64,000 nt of DNA from Dryocosmus kuriphilus (Eukaryota; Arthropoda; Insecta; Hymenoptera; Cynipidae), in assembly GCA_038277395.1 (NCBI GenBank), contig CM076190.1, forward strand, positions 191,396,001 to 191,460,000. The letters are read 5' to 3'. A model generated the notes under the pieces. The model did no database searches. It saw only the letters and a list, made by a program, of their open reading frames with translations, and had not been told where the DNA came from. Both the position numbers and the translations under genes were made by a program. Of the stretch, positions 21,300 to 33,069 are shown in pieces. Numbering within the stretch: position 1 is the stretch's first letter; each line of letters opens with the position of its first letter.

Positions 21300-22330
21300 C
21301 TGGCTCATCGAAAAGAACCTTTCAACCTCCTCTTCCGAGAGTGGGAGTCAACACACAGTGGCACCTAAAGCATCCAGTGCGGCTGAAACAAGTGGACGAG
21401 GACGTGCTCATCAGTATTAACAGCCCGATAACCCTCCAGAAAATTCTCCTCTGTTCCCTCTTGCAAATCTACCTCCGAATCAACAGAAAAATCAGCTTGC
21501 ATATCCACTTGCGAATCCGGCTGAGCACCAAGCCGAACATGTCCTTCCAAATCCATATGGAAATCTAGGTGGAAACACATTTTTCGACCAACTACCCCTG
21601 TAGGGAATAACGTTTCACATGGGTATCCCTCAACCTACAAACCTGATGCCTACCAAACCTGGCAAGCCTGGAAGAATGTTATGCTTGTCATGAGTCGGGG
21701 AGCCGGAACCACCTTTGCTTGAATTTTGAAAGGGAGAAATTCAGAGATCGATTACATCGTCAATATAGCGCACTATCAATCCTTGGAAAGCTCCAGGCCC
21801 ATTTGTATTCACAACATCAAGATGACAGAGAGCCCGTGGGATTCTTTCTCCAGAAGAAGTATATAATGCTCCAGCGACTTCGACCAACCGAGTCTGAAGA
21901 TGTGATGGTCCATGCATTAATGGAGATGTAAAAACCGGGCATACTTCACGCTATTCGGGCTTCAAATCTCGTAAAGTTCACCGCTCTAATTTCCCGGGCC
22001 ATTGAGGCTGAACGTGATGAGGCGGATCTCTACCGAGTTGCTCCTAAAAAAGAATGGAGAAAGCCTCTTCAGGTACAGGTGCCAGTACCCAAACTGCCCA
22101 AGTGTTGGCACTGTCTAGAAAGGCACTCCACCGAGATTGTGAGGTGCTCAAAAAACACCCAAACCGTCAACCAGCCCAGCCCGGGTCACTGATATCTAAT
22201 CGGGAAAACGAAAGAGGGCTGTGGAAAGTCGAACTACCGCCCGAGACTCGAAATAATCACCCTCTACCTCACCGTCCAGAACTTCCGGCAGCTCCCGTGG
22301 ATACACACTCAACTCGACAACCAGGACGTT
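21300..22330 (+). pseudogene. gag of retrotransposon B
   Basis: Frames broken by stops read as a capsid-like gag: LGKLQAHLYSQHQDDREPVG (about 21780-21840), FFLQKKYIMLQRLRP, then FTALISRAIEAERDEADLYR (~21980-22040). A Cys/His cluster CWHCLERHSTEIVRC follows at ~22100-22145, a degenerate zinc knuckle. The region ends in a Pro/Arg-rich part before protease. Confidence 0.65.
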
Positions 22331-23750
22331 CTGGGATTCACGGATACCGCCGCAACTGAGATCATCGTACATTAATCCCTTCTTACTCAACCAGAGTGCG
22401 ATCTGGCCGACCGGGTATGACCATAGATATCCTGGGAGAGACTACCTTCCCTCTCAGGTTAAATGGATTTGTTATTGAGTTCAACAGTCTGGTCTGCTCT
22501 GAGCTTCGTGAATCCCTTATATTTGGCCTACCTTGACTGAAGGACCAGAGGTCAATCATCGATGTAACTGGCAAAAGAATGTACGCTGGAAAAAATGACC
22601 GACACGTCATTTACTTCTCTAGCCGGGCCAATCTTTCCCAATCCGGCAAAATAGTGGAGAAAGTGAAAGTTACAAAATATGAGTATCATTTTCCCTGAGA
22701 ATATCGAGGGAGATTCTCTAACTGTGTCGGAAAGTTTAAGGAGGTTCTCAACCCCGAGGCTAAATTAATTCAGGCTCACTCCATCAAACACAAGATATAA
22801 CTCCTGCACGACCGAACCATCCGTCAAAAACCCTACCCTGCTTAGGCAGAAAAACGAACTCATATTGAGCAGGTCTAGTAGATGCTGGCCAATGGAGTAA
22901 TAGAACACAGTCTCTCGCCTCGCTCTTCCCCAGTAGTGCTCGTGGAAAAAAAGGATGGAAGACAATGTTTCGGTGTCGTTTAGAGGAGGCTGAGCGCTAT
23001 AACTCAGGATGTCACTTCTACTTTGCCCCGAGTCCAGGATTCTACAAAGGGACTAGCAAATACCAAGTTCCTTACCATCCTGGACCTCCGGTCTAAATAT
23101 TGTCGAATACCCTTGGACGAGGATTCAAAAAGGTACACTTCATTCGCCATACCCAATGGGGGAACCTAACAGTTCAATAAGATGCCATTCGGGCTCAAGA
23201 ATGCGCCGCACACCTTCCAGTACTTCATCGGCCAGGCGGTCCTGGAGGGCTACGGTAATCGCTTCTGCATTGCGGAACTGGATAAAATTATCATCTACTC
23301 ATAATCCCGGGATGAGTACCCGTTTCACCTAAATTTTTTCTTGGGACGCTTGTAAATGCACAATTTAACTTGCTCTATGAATAAGAGTTCCTTCGGACAA
23401 ACAGAACTCAAAAACCTGGGTCACTCCATCTCTAGCGACCATAGTGAGCCTCAGGAATACCACATACAGGCCATCGCGACTGGAGGAATCCCAATTAAGC
23501 GGAAAGAATTAAAGCCTTTAATGGGCATCTGCAATTGGGTTCGAGAGTACGTACAGAATTCCTCTCTGACCTCCGCACCCCTTGTAGAACTGCTGAAGAA
23601 AACCAATCGATGCTGGGGCAAAAACCCGGAGGCCCAGAAATCATTCTATGAAATAAAGAGGGAATTCCAAGGTCATCTAAGATTTGCGCGACCTATCACC
23701 GGAATGCCTTTCCATCTTCAAACCGAAATTAGCCATGTGTGTATATGAGC
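22330..23750 (+). pseudogene. Protease/reverse transcriptase of retrotransposon B
   Basis: RT is recognisable from the primer-grip side: NGVIEHSLSPRSSPVVLVEK (~22890-22950), then FLTILDLRSKYCRIPLDEDS (~23070-23130), then FNKMPFGLKNAPHTFQ (~23175-23220). The catalytic YxDD box is degraded to ELDK (IAELDKIIIYS, ~23270-23300), losing a metal-binding Asp. The thumb region ELKPLMGICNWVREY and FYEIKREF follow at ~23505-23670. There are several in-frame stops. The protease active site is not clear; VTGKRMYAGKND near 22565 lies downstream of where it should be. Confidence 0.8.
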
Positions 23751-24060
23751 TCTTTTGTAGCAGGTCAGCAACTAGGGACGCAACATAGACAGCTATGCCA
23801 GTGCCAAGTCCACGCCTACTGAGGCAAAATATCCCCGACTAGAAGAGGAATGTCACGCCGTTATTTGGCCCCTCGAGCATTTCCGCCCCCAGTCGGAAGG
23901 AACTAGCTACATCCTGCATACCGCCGAACGAAATCTTACGTGGCTACAACATTCGAAAAAAACCACAACAAAGCTGGCAAATTTGGGCATGTATTTTGAA
24001 AACATTCACATATTCAATACAAGCCCGTACTTGCTGGGTACACGAATTGGCTGCAGCCTT
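23750..24060 (+). pseudogene. RNase H of retrotransposon B
   Basis: Reads YPRLEEECHAVIWPLEHFRP (~23830-23890), the conserved Glu block of Ty3/gypsy RNase H. The next Asp block is HTAERNLTWL (usually HTDxxxLxWL), so the catalytic Asp is Ala. The first Asp block near 23740 is disrupted by a stop. Confidence 0.7.
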
Positions 24061-24362
24061 TGTCAACCAACCCACCTAATCACCAGAACCAATTGATCCA
24101 TACGAAGATCTATTGCTGCCGCCGGAAGAGGAAACGAGAGTGCGCGTCCCCTTCTTGGGAACCCTACCGACCGCCAACTTCTATGAGGAGGTGGTACAAG
24201 TACAGAAATCGGAAAAAGACGTGTATACTTTCTTTATCTTCTTAGGTCTCGTTTACTCCCCGAGACCCAAGCCCGTCGTAACCAGGACGATGAAGCATTC
24301 TTCGAGCATCACCAGCTTACCAGTGATGGTTTCTTCCGATTAGCACAGATTTCCGAGAAAAC

Positions 24363-25025
24363 GTGGATGCCGATCGTGCCCAAAGTCTGACAACTGCCCC
24401 TTCTTTTATAGTACCGCAACGTAGAGTTTGCAGGACAAACCGAAGTCGAGAAAACACTCCAAACCTACAGGACCGCTTCCATTGTCCTAAAAGGGGGAAA
24501 AAGGTGCAGCACTTTGTTGGAACCTGCAAACTGTGGTCCTGTTGTAAGACATGCCGAGGTCAGGGGACCCTGGAACAAGGACCCAGACAAAACAAGCCAC
24601 CGTGGTACACGGCTGCTGTAGAACGGATGGGCCCGTATCCCCGATCGCCACTAGGGAAGCGATTTCTCCTGATGATTACCGATATCCACTCTCGATGTGT
24701 AGAAGCTCCCCTGCGCGGATCGTTCAAAGTCCACTTAACCACCTCCTTGCTAGAAAAAGAGCTTTTCAGTCGTTTTGGTAACCACAAATCGATCATCAGT
24801 GATAACGGACCCGAGTTCACGAGCACCAAGTGGGAAATGGAGTCCTGCAAGTGGAGTTGTGAAGCTTGGCACATCTCTACATACCACCCCCAGGCAAACC
24901 CCCCGAAACGCAGCAATCAAGATATTGAAGAGGAACTATGCATTCGACTAATCAATAGCCCCTGTAAAAATTGGGATGCCTTTATCCGGAGATACTCTTC
25001 AAAATCCGGAAACGCCGGAACGTAG
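24363..25025 (+). pseudogene. Integrase of retrotransposon B
   Basis: A 220-residue frame with the zinc-binding Cys pair region (CKLWSCCKTC), the first Asp in LLMITDIHSR and the second in IISDNGPEFTS. The third catalytic position, normally Glu in the P-x-x-E-R-x-N context, reads PPKRSNQD, so Glu is replaced by Lys. The frame then shifts, and the C-terminal domain (KFYEVGIEGQRATIHKRHRR) is read at ~25325-25385. Confidence 0.8.
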
Positions 25026-25539
25026 CCACAAGACGAACCCACAGTCAAGTGATTTTTGGTAAGTCCCTTCTACGATCTGGAGAATGGCTTTGCCCCAGCA
25101 AACTCTTTAAAACCCAGAAAGAGCTTCAGCGGTTCAAAAAAATCAGCGAGCGACAAAGAAATTATCAGCAAAAACATACCGCAGCAGCTGCTTCCCTACC
25201 CAGTTTCCAATTCGGAAAACTAGTCTAGGCCCGTTCGCATCCCTTATCCAACAAAGCAAGTGGTCGTAACGCTAACCTAGCACCTCACAGTGGAGGACCA
25301 TAAGCCATAACTAAACTTATCGGCGGAAAATTCTACGAGGTGGGTATCGAGGGACAACGAGCCACGATACATAAGCGGCACCGCCGACCGACGCTTGTTC
25401 GAGCTGAACTGATAGGAAATTCAGATTCCCAATCTGCAGCACATTCCGGTCCTTACTTTTTGGTGATTCTTCAAGTAAAGTTTCCCCGACGGTTATTCTG
25501 GATCGATACACCGTGAACGCTCTCGCCATCACACCTACA

Positions 25540-26444
25540 GGGGATGAAGCGCTGGGTCATCCGTTTAAAAAATCCTTCTCGTTTCGCGAAACTTCCTTGA
25601 TTCAGGGTGGGGACCCCGTGGTCATCCTTGCCACTACCCCATATGAGAATACACCTCTCTGGAAGACGGGGGACAAGGCGCTTGTTCCACCGATTCTTTC
25701 ATCCGATTGTCGCATGCAATCGTCGGGGAACCCACTCACTGCGTTACCCCTTAAAAACGTCATCCTATTACCCGAAACCCCTTGCTTCAGGGCGAGGACC
25801 TCGTGGGTACCGAAAATCACGATCTAGGATGGGATCCACCACAACCTAATTCTGAAATCGAAATTAGTGGCGCGACCCCGCAGGCCTGAGTGCACTGAGG
25901 CTATGGAACTTCAGTCCGCGCATGGAGAGAGACTGTTTTAGTCAAGAGATTTCAGCGCTATCGAGCCACCACGAAGGAAACTTGGTCGGCTCCGCAAGGG
26001 TACATACAAAGGGAAACCCGGGAGTTCCCAACGGACCTCCGCCCCTCCGCGGGGAGCGGCATTGATTGAGCATCCCCGCTACGACCTTTGACCACGACGG
26101 TATCCTCCCGCCTACAGGTAGTAAGAGGAATCATCGAGGGAAAGGAAACAGCGGATCCGTGTAAATAGAATGTGAATAATTTTAAGTTCAGTGTAAGAAC
26201 CTTGGGCACCGAGCTGCATAATGCGTTCCTTAAAGAACGCATTTAACCCGCTCGGTAGTAAAAACCCCCTTACTGGGATTGTCCGAAGCAAGGAAAAAGA
26301 AACCGCTCTTAATCGGTTCGGGAAGCGCTTAATTTTCTTTGCGACATTCCGCTATTGTGTAATCATGTAACTAGGTACCCTTAAAGGTACGTAATCACTT
26401 TTCTTTTTTCTTTTTTATTCTATCACCTTGTACGCCGTGGAAGT
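25540..26444. other. 3' untranslated interior of retrotransposon B
   Basis: About 900 bp between integrase and the 3' LTR with no recognisable domain. Short frames exist on both strands but none resembles env. A pyrimidine-rich run lies at 26399-26420. Confidence 0.4.
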
Positions 26445-27544
26445 TGATACCCGAATTATCTGTCCAGAGCATAAATTCTATTAAAGAGTGTTTGGACAGG
26501 AGAATCGGGGCAATGTAAAATCACAAGAATCGATCGATCATCCGCGTGCGACCAAAGCCGATCCAAGCGCGTATAGCCTGTGTGGGAAGTGCGACCAATT
26601 TTGAGCCACCCAGCTTCACTCCGTCTCAATGTGCTGACCGCTTGGAGAACAAAATCAGTTGAAGCATCTGAGGGCGGAAAGTAGTAGCACTTACGAGTTC
26701 GACGTGCAAATTCGTCCGAGTCCGACGATCGCGGATCTCCGTCAAGTAGAGGCATTCACGAGTGTAATAAACCGACCGGTCGAGCAGTCGCTCAGGGACT
26801 GCCCGAGCGAGCATTCTTTTTGAAACCAGTGTAACAAACCGATCCATCACATTTAATTAATGAAGGTTTATAAAAGTGAATTAGAAGTCCATTCTTTGCA
26901 TCAACCTCCGAATCCTCTCATTTGCTCACCATTCGAAAGGTCGACTCACTGCCATCGAAACCTGGTACGGTGGGATGTCACAACGGCCGTCTTTGCCCAG
27001 AAAGACTTGCTCCAACGGCAAAGTCCGTAAGTTATGTAAGCTACATGTAAGTTCCGTCTTAAGTGCAGTACAGAATAACAAAAATAGCCGGGTCGCTTTC
27101 TCGGGCAGAAAGGAACTCTCATTCCTTAAAAATAAGCGGGTCGCTTGCTCGGGCCGAAAGAGCCTCTCATTTCTAAAAAATAACCGTCTCGTTTTCTCGA
27201 CAGAAAGGACCTCTGCTTTCTAAAAGAAAACCGGGTCCCCTTCTCGGAGCGAAAGGGCCTCTCATTACCTAAAAATAACCGGGTCGCTTTCTCGGGGAAA
27301 AAGACCTATTTTTCTTAAAAATAACCGGTTCGGTTTCTCGGGCAGAAAGGACATCCTGCCCTTTAAAAAGAACCTCTCACCCACCTGACTGTATAATAAA
27401 CCTCTTTGTCTACTCCTTCAATAGAAAAGTGGTTTTTATTTGTAACACTTTTTTCCAAATTATTCCGACCTACTTAGATTTTTAAACATTGTTCGAACAT
27501 CAATACCTTTAAAATAGATCTAACACTCATCCTGTCCGTAACAA
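26445..27544 (+). repeat. 3' LTR of retrotransposon B
   Basis: 1100 bp, colinear with the 5' LTR, with only about seven copies of the ~46-bp unit at 27080-27375. Confidence 0.9.
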
Positions 27545-27984
27545 ATTAACTCTTCCATTTGTGGTTAAGAATTCATTCTTTTTAGTTAAAAATTTAAGTA
27601 TTCTTTTGCAAATTCAAGGATTTTGTTATTAATTCATCTGTTGTTGAAAGTTCTACTGTTTTGCAGAAAAGTAATCATTTTCTTGGCAATTTATCTTTCT
27701 TGAATGAGAATTCATTCCTTTAGTGGAAAATCCGGCAATTTTATTATAAATTTGTCCATTTCTAGTTGATTCTCAAAACGTTGCATTAAAAATTCATTTT
27801 TTTTGTTTAAAATATGACCATTTGACTATATCACCATTTTGGCGGGAAATTTGATTTGTTGATTTTTAGAAAGAAATTGTGATAGATGAAGCCAGAACCG
27901 ATGGTCAAAAACCGCTGTTTGACGACCTCGTCCTTACTTTTCAAACATTAAAGAAGTATACCAAAGCGCAACCCAATCCGAATA
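27545..27984. other. AT-rich intron-like DNA
   Basis: Same degenerate TTGAAAATTC-type texture as around the microexons, with no gene. Confidence 0.45.
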
Positions 27985-28500
27985 GTCCTCGAAAATGATC
28001 GAGTTCGCAGACAACAACGACGATAACGACAACGACGAAAAACAGACACCATCGTAAAACATGTCTTTCCGGATTCAGGTGGTCATGAAACGTTGAGACT
28101 TCATGAAATCCGCGGACGCCGGTTTTAACATAAAACTAATACCTTTCTCATTGAGATGAGAATGTAATAATAAAAATTGCATTTTTCAATCAAACTATGT
28201 GAAAAATGAAGTATTTCACGTTTTTGATATAATTTTATCGACTAATAACGGTGGGAAACATAATGAGAATTATCTTAAGTAGCGGGCAGATTTCTTAATA
28301 ACCTTTACTCACTTTCTTACTGACATTATAGTAATGTATTTTTTGATTAAAACAACTCTTATAGGTTTCATGAATAATCTATGCGTTGGATCAAAAAGTA
28401 TTCTTAAGCAAATTTGTAGATCTTTTTAAGGTGTTGTGTACGTCAGTTTTCACATAAAACTAATACCCTTCTCATTGAGATGTCAATGTAAAAAGGATTA
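27985..28500 (-). repeat. Hairpin-ended repeat, copy a (two tandem units)
   Basis: On the minus strand the unit starts with the hairpin TTCTCATCTCAATGAGAA, then GGTATTAGTTTTATGT, TTTCATGA, CCGGA and a GTCGTT-rich stretch. Unit ends lie at ~28128-28170 and ~28445-28500. It matches 40796-40960 and 41740-41900 in opposite orientation, and also shares TCTGCCCGCTACTTA with 41625-41645. Confidence 0.6.
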
Positions 28501-29680
28501 ATTTGGAGGCAAAAATAGTTGAAATTAGAACGAAAGGAAACAACATATTTCAGTTTTTTAGCTAAAAATGTTATTTCTCACAGAAAAAAATGAATCCTTA
28601 TCCAGAAACATGACAGTTGACTTGTGAAGCAACGAATATTATTTTCCAGCAAAAAGTAGTCGAATTATGAAAAGGTGAACGAATTTTTGCCAATGAAAGA
28701 TTAATTTTCATTCAAAACAGATAAATTTTCAACTTTTCAACCAAAGATGTATCATTTGAAAATTAAACAAGGATATTCATATTCCTAATTTTTTTAAATT
28801 ACATTTTTAACTTTCCAAGTGGAATCCTCAAAAGAAAATGTTATAGTTCACCTGAATCAAGAAAGATTATCTTTTTATCAAAAATAGTCGAATTATCTAC
28901 TTAAAAGCAATTTTTTTAATCAAACAGTTGAACGCCCACAGAAGGAAGATGAATTTTCAAAAAAAAACTCTATTTTCTTTCAAACAATGTAATTTTTAAA
29001 CCAATAATATTATTTTTCAAACAAAGATGAATCCAAGTCATACACGAATCCCTAGTCAAAAATGGACCGCCTTATGTTCAAAAAAGTATTAATATACAAG
29101 TAACAATAGTTGAATCTTGAACTCGAAAACGTAACTTTCAACAAGAATATTTGAATTTTTCATTACAAAGGTTACATTTTCAACAAAAAAAAAACATTTT
29201 TAATTAAAAGTGATTGTATTATCAACAAAAAATATATTTTTTCACGAAATGGTGCCATTTTTAAATCAGAAATACGAACTTTGGAAAAGTAGTGGAATTT
29301 TCAACCATGAGAGATATATCCTCAAACAAAAATGTGATATTTGACTTTTAAACAAGAAAAAAAATTTTTGTCTTACAAAATAGTTGAAATATCAACCCCA
29401 AAAAAGGATTTTTCAAGCAAAAACCATGACTTTTCTACCAAAGGTGAAATTTTAACAAAAATTTTTAATTAAGTAAAAATGGCAATCTTGTCAACCAAAA
29501 GAATGTTTTCTTACCCGAAGAAAAATTCTTGATACAACCTTTGAATTTACAAAAGGTAGTGAACATAAAAATTGGAACAGCTAAATTTTGAAGCAAAGGA
29601 AGCCTAGTTTTCAACAAAATTATTTTAATTTTCCTTGACTTGCAAGTGAAGTTTGGATATAAATATAAAGATAACATTAT
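28500..29680. other. AT-rich intron-like DNA
   Basis: Degenerate AAAATTTTCAACxAAAA phrases throughout (reverse sense of the texture at 18.3-19.2 kb). No gene seen; the 70-residue minus frame at 29465-29677 is incidental. Confidence 0.45.
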
Positions 29681-29681
29681 A

Positions 29682-29699
29682 TATATATATATATATACT
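29682..29699. repeat. (AT)n microsatellite
   Basis: About nine AT dinucleotides. Confidence 0.8.
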
Positions 29700-29930
29700 A
29701 CTTTAAAATTTTTATATCTCTGTTAAAAAATAAAAAAATGAAAGATAAAGAAGAAAAAATAAAGTAAAATTGAAATTGACATTATTACCTCCGACTAGGG
29801 TAAAATAATTGTTAAATGAATTTGTCCTTATTTTCCTCTGGGTAGCCCGGATGTCCAAAATGCCGATTCTTATGATGTTTCCTAGAATTGTTTTTATTCT
29901 GTTATTTTGTGAGTCCGTTTCTTCGCTCTC

Positions 29931-30124
29931 TTCTGACTGAAGATGGTATATTTACAGTTAGCTTTTCAACTCGGGGGATGGTTTTGATCAATTCGAACAA
30001 CAGTTTACCGAAACTAAAAAGAAACTATATTTTTTCGGAATTTATTTTTAACATGCTAAAAAATAAATGCTACACTTTTTATTCCTACCGATCACTAGCA
30101 CCTCTATATCTTTAATTAGAAATA
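29931..30124 (-). repeat. LTR-like direct repeat, left copy (gypsy element C)
   Basis: ~190 bp that match 38327-38518 in the same orientation, including TTATTTTTAACATGCTAAAA and AATAAATGCTACACTT. Since the intervening gypsy reads on the minus strand, this would be its 3' LTR (or part). Confidence 0.55.
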
Positions 30125-30855
30125 GGGCAGGCTCGTAAACTCTGGGTAGGTAAGGAATATTGAGAGGAACGGAAAGGTATGAACTGTAATATACCTGCAA
30201 TTCGTAGTTCGCCCTTTCCTGCCTTCACCCTACAATGGTTCGAACGCTTCACTCTCCGCATTTTTGTTCTTTTCTTGTATCAAGCGCCACTTTGATATTT
30301 TACTCCTTGGACGTCTCCGTATTCTTAAAAAAATTTGAACTGGGAACTTGATCCTTAATACTCCCGATACCGTTTCCGTCTACTGGAGTTTAGTTTTATT
30401 AGAGGAATGAACTCTCGATTACTTGTCGGCAAAGATTCTCTTTTAATGTCTACGTCCGTCTCGTATTCAGATCTGTCCCATCACCGTTGCGATAATAAAG
30501 AAAAGAACGATGGAGCGAAGAGGAAAAACTTTCGAAATAGGAGGCCGTTCCACGGACTTCTTGTCGGGGCAAAGAAGAATGAAAACTGCCGTGAGATCTT
30601 AAGTGTGATCTACTCGAAGTTTCGAAGGCATAAATGAGGCAGGGCATTATTGCAAGCATTTCTAAATTTTATTTGTTGAACGTTGTCAAGCGACAGCTTG
30701 GAAGTGGACTATGGAAGGAAGCTATGTTGGGAATTGCTGACATATCAAAATTTCTGTCTTTCATAAGGGTACTTAAAGACGCCTTTGGTTCTCACCTTTT
30801 TTTATCTCTCTCTTTTCTATTGTCACGAAAAGCTTAGCTTAGCTTTCAAAAATAA
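30125..30855. other. No gene recognised
   Basis: Short frames exist on both strands (for example 30407-30637 plus, 30450-30659 minus) but none has family features. The stretch may be 3' non-coding part of element C. Confidence 0.3.
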
Positions 30856-30857
30856 TT

Positions 30858-30865
30858 TCCATATA

Positions 30866-30930
<65 letters not shown>
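30858..30930. repeat. (AT)n microsatellite, ~70 bp
   Basis: An almost uninterrupted TA/AT run. Confidence 0.9.
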
Positions 30931-30934
<4 letters not shown>

Positions 30935-30937
30935 CGT

Positions 30938-31090
30938 AACGATTAGTCCTTCACTTATGTGCTCAGAAATTTATTACGAGCATCTAAGGTGTTGGTTCAT
31001 AACACTAGTGTCGCTGGATGCTTGGGTTACGAGTTAATTAACATAGTTATTGAATAATTATTTTAATACCCAGGGGGCTCGTAACAACCC
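30938..31090 (-). repeat. Possible LTR start with polypurine tract
   Basis: On the minus strand a purine run (AACAGGGTGGG) is followed by TTGTTACGAGCCCCCTGGG, a layout typical of a polypurine tract next to the TG of a 3' LTR. A minus frame ending AARAIEDDSK stops just upstream. No second copy is found in the window. Confidence 0.3.
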
Positions 31091-31389
31091 ACCCTGTTAT
31101 TTACTATCGTCCTCGATAGCGCGGGCGGCCAAGTTGCAATCTTTCAATATTTTTGTATGAGTTCTATTGTATGTAATATTCTTAAAGTCTCTATGAAGAA
31201 GTTTTTTTTCACGCACACTGGCAGCTTCCTTACCGTCTCTAGTATTGTTTATTGTTGTCTTAATAACTAGCACCTTGAAAAGATTAAGAGAAACTATGGC
31301 ATAATTTTCTTCTGATAAAATTTGGGTGTACATCAATTGGCCCAACACAGAGACTATACACTGCACTACACTTTGGGACTGTTCGGCAG

Positions 31390-31787
31390 AGTAGGTGTGG
31401 CCAGAGAAATATCAATAACAGTTCTCCGTCGTACGCATCTTCTGAACTTGGTTGTCCTGCCAGTGTTAAGGACAGTAAGATCGCTTCTTGCCGCCTTGTC
31501 AACTACCGCAGATTCTATAGAGCAGACCCACCCCATACGCTATAGAACGTGCCCTTCACACCCACAAATGCTGTAATTTTGGCTCTCTAATTTATTTTTT
31601 CGTTAGGTGAAAGGAAGTCACTAAAGGATGTATTCTCTTTGGATTTCACCAACACATAGCCGTAGCCCCTACCAAAAAAGCTGACGGGAAACTTGTTAGT
31701 GTTTCTAATCCAGATTTCGGCTGTCTCAGTCTCGTCCACGTACCAATCAATACCTAGCAGTTTTTCCTTGATAATGCTCAGAGACAA
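31390..31787 (-). pseudogene. LINE ORF2 endonuclease fragment
   Basis: The frame 31787-31587 reads TETAEIWIRNTNKFPV then GRGYGYVLVKSKE and LSPNE, the N-terminal half of an R1/LOA-type APE endonuclease. At ~31500-31400 another frame reads AARSDLTVLNTGR, TTKFRR and VIDISLATPT, the C-terminal endonuclease block. The middle (including catalytic Glu) is lost or scrambled. Confidence 0.7.
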
Positions 31788-31849
31788 GCAAAAGGTATGG
31801 ATTCACGCATCAAGCCCTTCCCGCGCATAGATAGCATTTGGCTTTCTCT

Positions 31850-32971
31850 TTGCAGGTCGCCACTTTATGGTCATGTTTACCGCAGCTCCAACATAGATTG
31901 CTACATTCATCAGCCTTACAACCGCAGGCAACGCGGGTATACCCATTGCAGCTGTAACACGTCGCTGCACGCTCACACATATTTAAACGACAGTTTACTC
32001 AACCTATTCGTACGTTGCTTTTCTTCTCGAGGGCAATTGCAGGTGATTCATTAAGTTCAACAAAGGCAAGGCCATTTCCATGGAAAATAGTTTTCGTCAA
32101 GTTGACCTTGATATCCTCTGTTGCCGTTCCTATCTGAGCGGTCTCTGTCCAGGCGCATCGTCCAATTCTACCAGAACGTGGCCTTACAGTGTTTCTCGGA
32201 TTGCTTTCACCTCAATTTGGATTTCCTGCGGACGCACGTTTTTTTTATATCCCGAAGTACATCAGCATATTTCTTCCCTTCTGTTGGTCGAATAAGAAGA
32301 TCTGCAGGCCGTGGCCTCTTTGTCCTCAACATTGGCGCCTGCATAGAAGTGGTTACCCCCTCGTGTTGCCTTTTAGCAGGGGTAGATTCAGGATCTTTGA
32401 CCCTATTATTCCTCCCACTTACAACCTCGGACCATTTGTCTGAGTCAGGATTAATTCCTGACCTTTGCGACTTTTTCCTAGGCTGGGCCTCCCTTTGCAT
32501 CGTTGGGTAAGGTGTGCTTTCCGCGCGCTCTCTTTTCTCCTTTCCTTTAAAAGAGAGCTGCAGTGGTTTCTGTGTACTCTGAGTTCTCATAAAATATGGT
32601 CGTCTCAAGTATGCAGCTTTGCCTCTGAGGAAGTTTCCTATGTCACTTCTACTAGAGCGCAGCTTCATCATTGTACACAGTAGTTGGTCTGAAACAGTCC
32701 TACCTGCCAAGAACATGTTTTTCTTCTTATCTGAGAAATCACATAAGTTATTTAGAGTATACTGTAATTCCTTGATAACTTTTTCGTGAGCATTCATCAA
32801 TTCTTTTCCTCGGCTCTATTCCTTCTAGCAATGTGCTGGAGATCCTTCTCTGTTTCCAAGACCACGTCAAAATAGCCGCCAAGCATCTCCTCACAACTGC
32901 AGTTAAGTATATGCAAAGTATTGTCGTCTTTATTCCCTTGCACGTTGTTCGTGTTGCGTGCTTGCACCCTC

Positions 32972-33028
<57 letters not shown>

Positions 33029-33042
33029 CCGTAGGACACCAC
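31850..33042 (-). pseudogene. LINE ORF1 (gag-like) with zinc knuckles
   Basis: The N-terminal frame (33042-32797) contains the poly-Gly run encoded by the C tract, then CSCEEMLGGYFDVVLETEKD. One frameshift at ~32800 leads to the main frame 32800-32207 (197 residues), basic and Ser/Pro-rich, ending in the conserved-looking LLIRPTEGKKYADVLRDIKK. After further frame changes the CCHC region is read at ~31955-31860: CYSCNGYTRVACGC (His replaced) and CWSCGKHDHKVATC, the second a perfect C-x2-C-x4-H-x4-C. The product would bind LINE RNA. Confidence 0.7.
32973..33025. repeat. Homopolymer of 53 C
   Basis: An uninterrupted C run within LINE ORF1, encoding a Gly run on the minus strand. It is exceptional in this AT-rich DNA; its length is likely to be unreliable in assembly. 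Confidence 0.95.
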
Positions 33043-33069
33043 CTTGTCACCTATTCGAACATATAACGG

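Larger units (their letters stand above)
19186..27544 (+). mobile_element. Ty3/gypsy LTR retrotransposon B (decayed, full length)
   Basis: Two long direct repeats (19186-21094 and 26445-27544) enclose, on the plus strand, a primer-binding-site-like sequence, gag, protease/RT, RNase H and integrase in Ty3/gypsy order. LTR ends fit TG...CA (TGATAC...GTAACA). No clear target duplication remains. The LTRs differ in length by ~800 bp because of a minisatellite. Internal frames carry many stops and mutated catalytic residues, so the element is dead and old. Confidence 0.9.
31290..33045 (-). mobile_element. R1/LOA-like LINE, 5' part only
   Basis: Reading on the minus strand: ORF1 from ~33040 with two zinc-knuckle-type clusters near its end, then the start of ORF2 with an APE-type endonuclease, ending at ~31290. 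RT is not present, so the copy is cut off inside ORF2. A 53-base C run interrupts the 5' end of ORF1. The order ORF1 with CCHC knuckles, then endonuclease, fits the R1/LOA/Jockey-like group. Confidence 0.7.

Noticed and set aside
19181..27549. Target-site duplication of retrotransposon B
   Set aside because: The bases next to the two outer LTR ends (CAAAT and AATTA) do not form a matching duplication of 4-5 bp.
30407..30659. Overlapping 69- and 76-residue frames
   Set aside because: They are on opposite strands of the same stretch, with no motif, signal or splice context.
32797..33042. Glycine-rich protein gene
   Set aside because: The Gly run is just the C homopolymer; the rest is the N-terminal part of the LINE ORF1.
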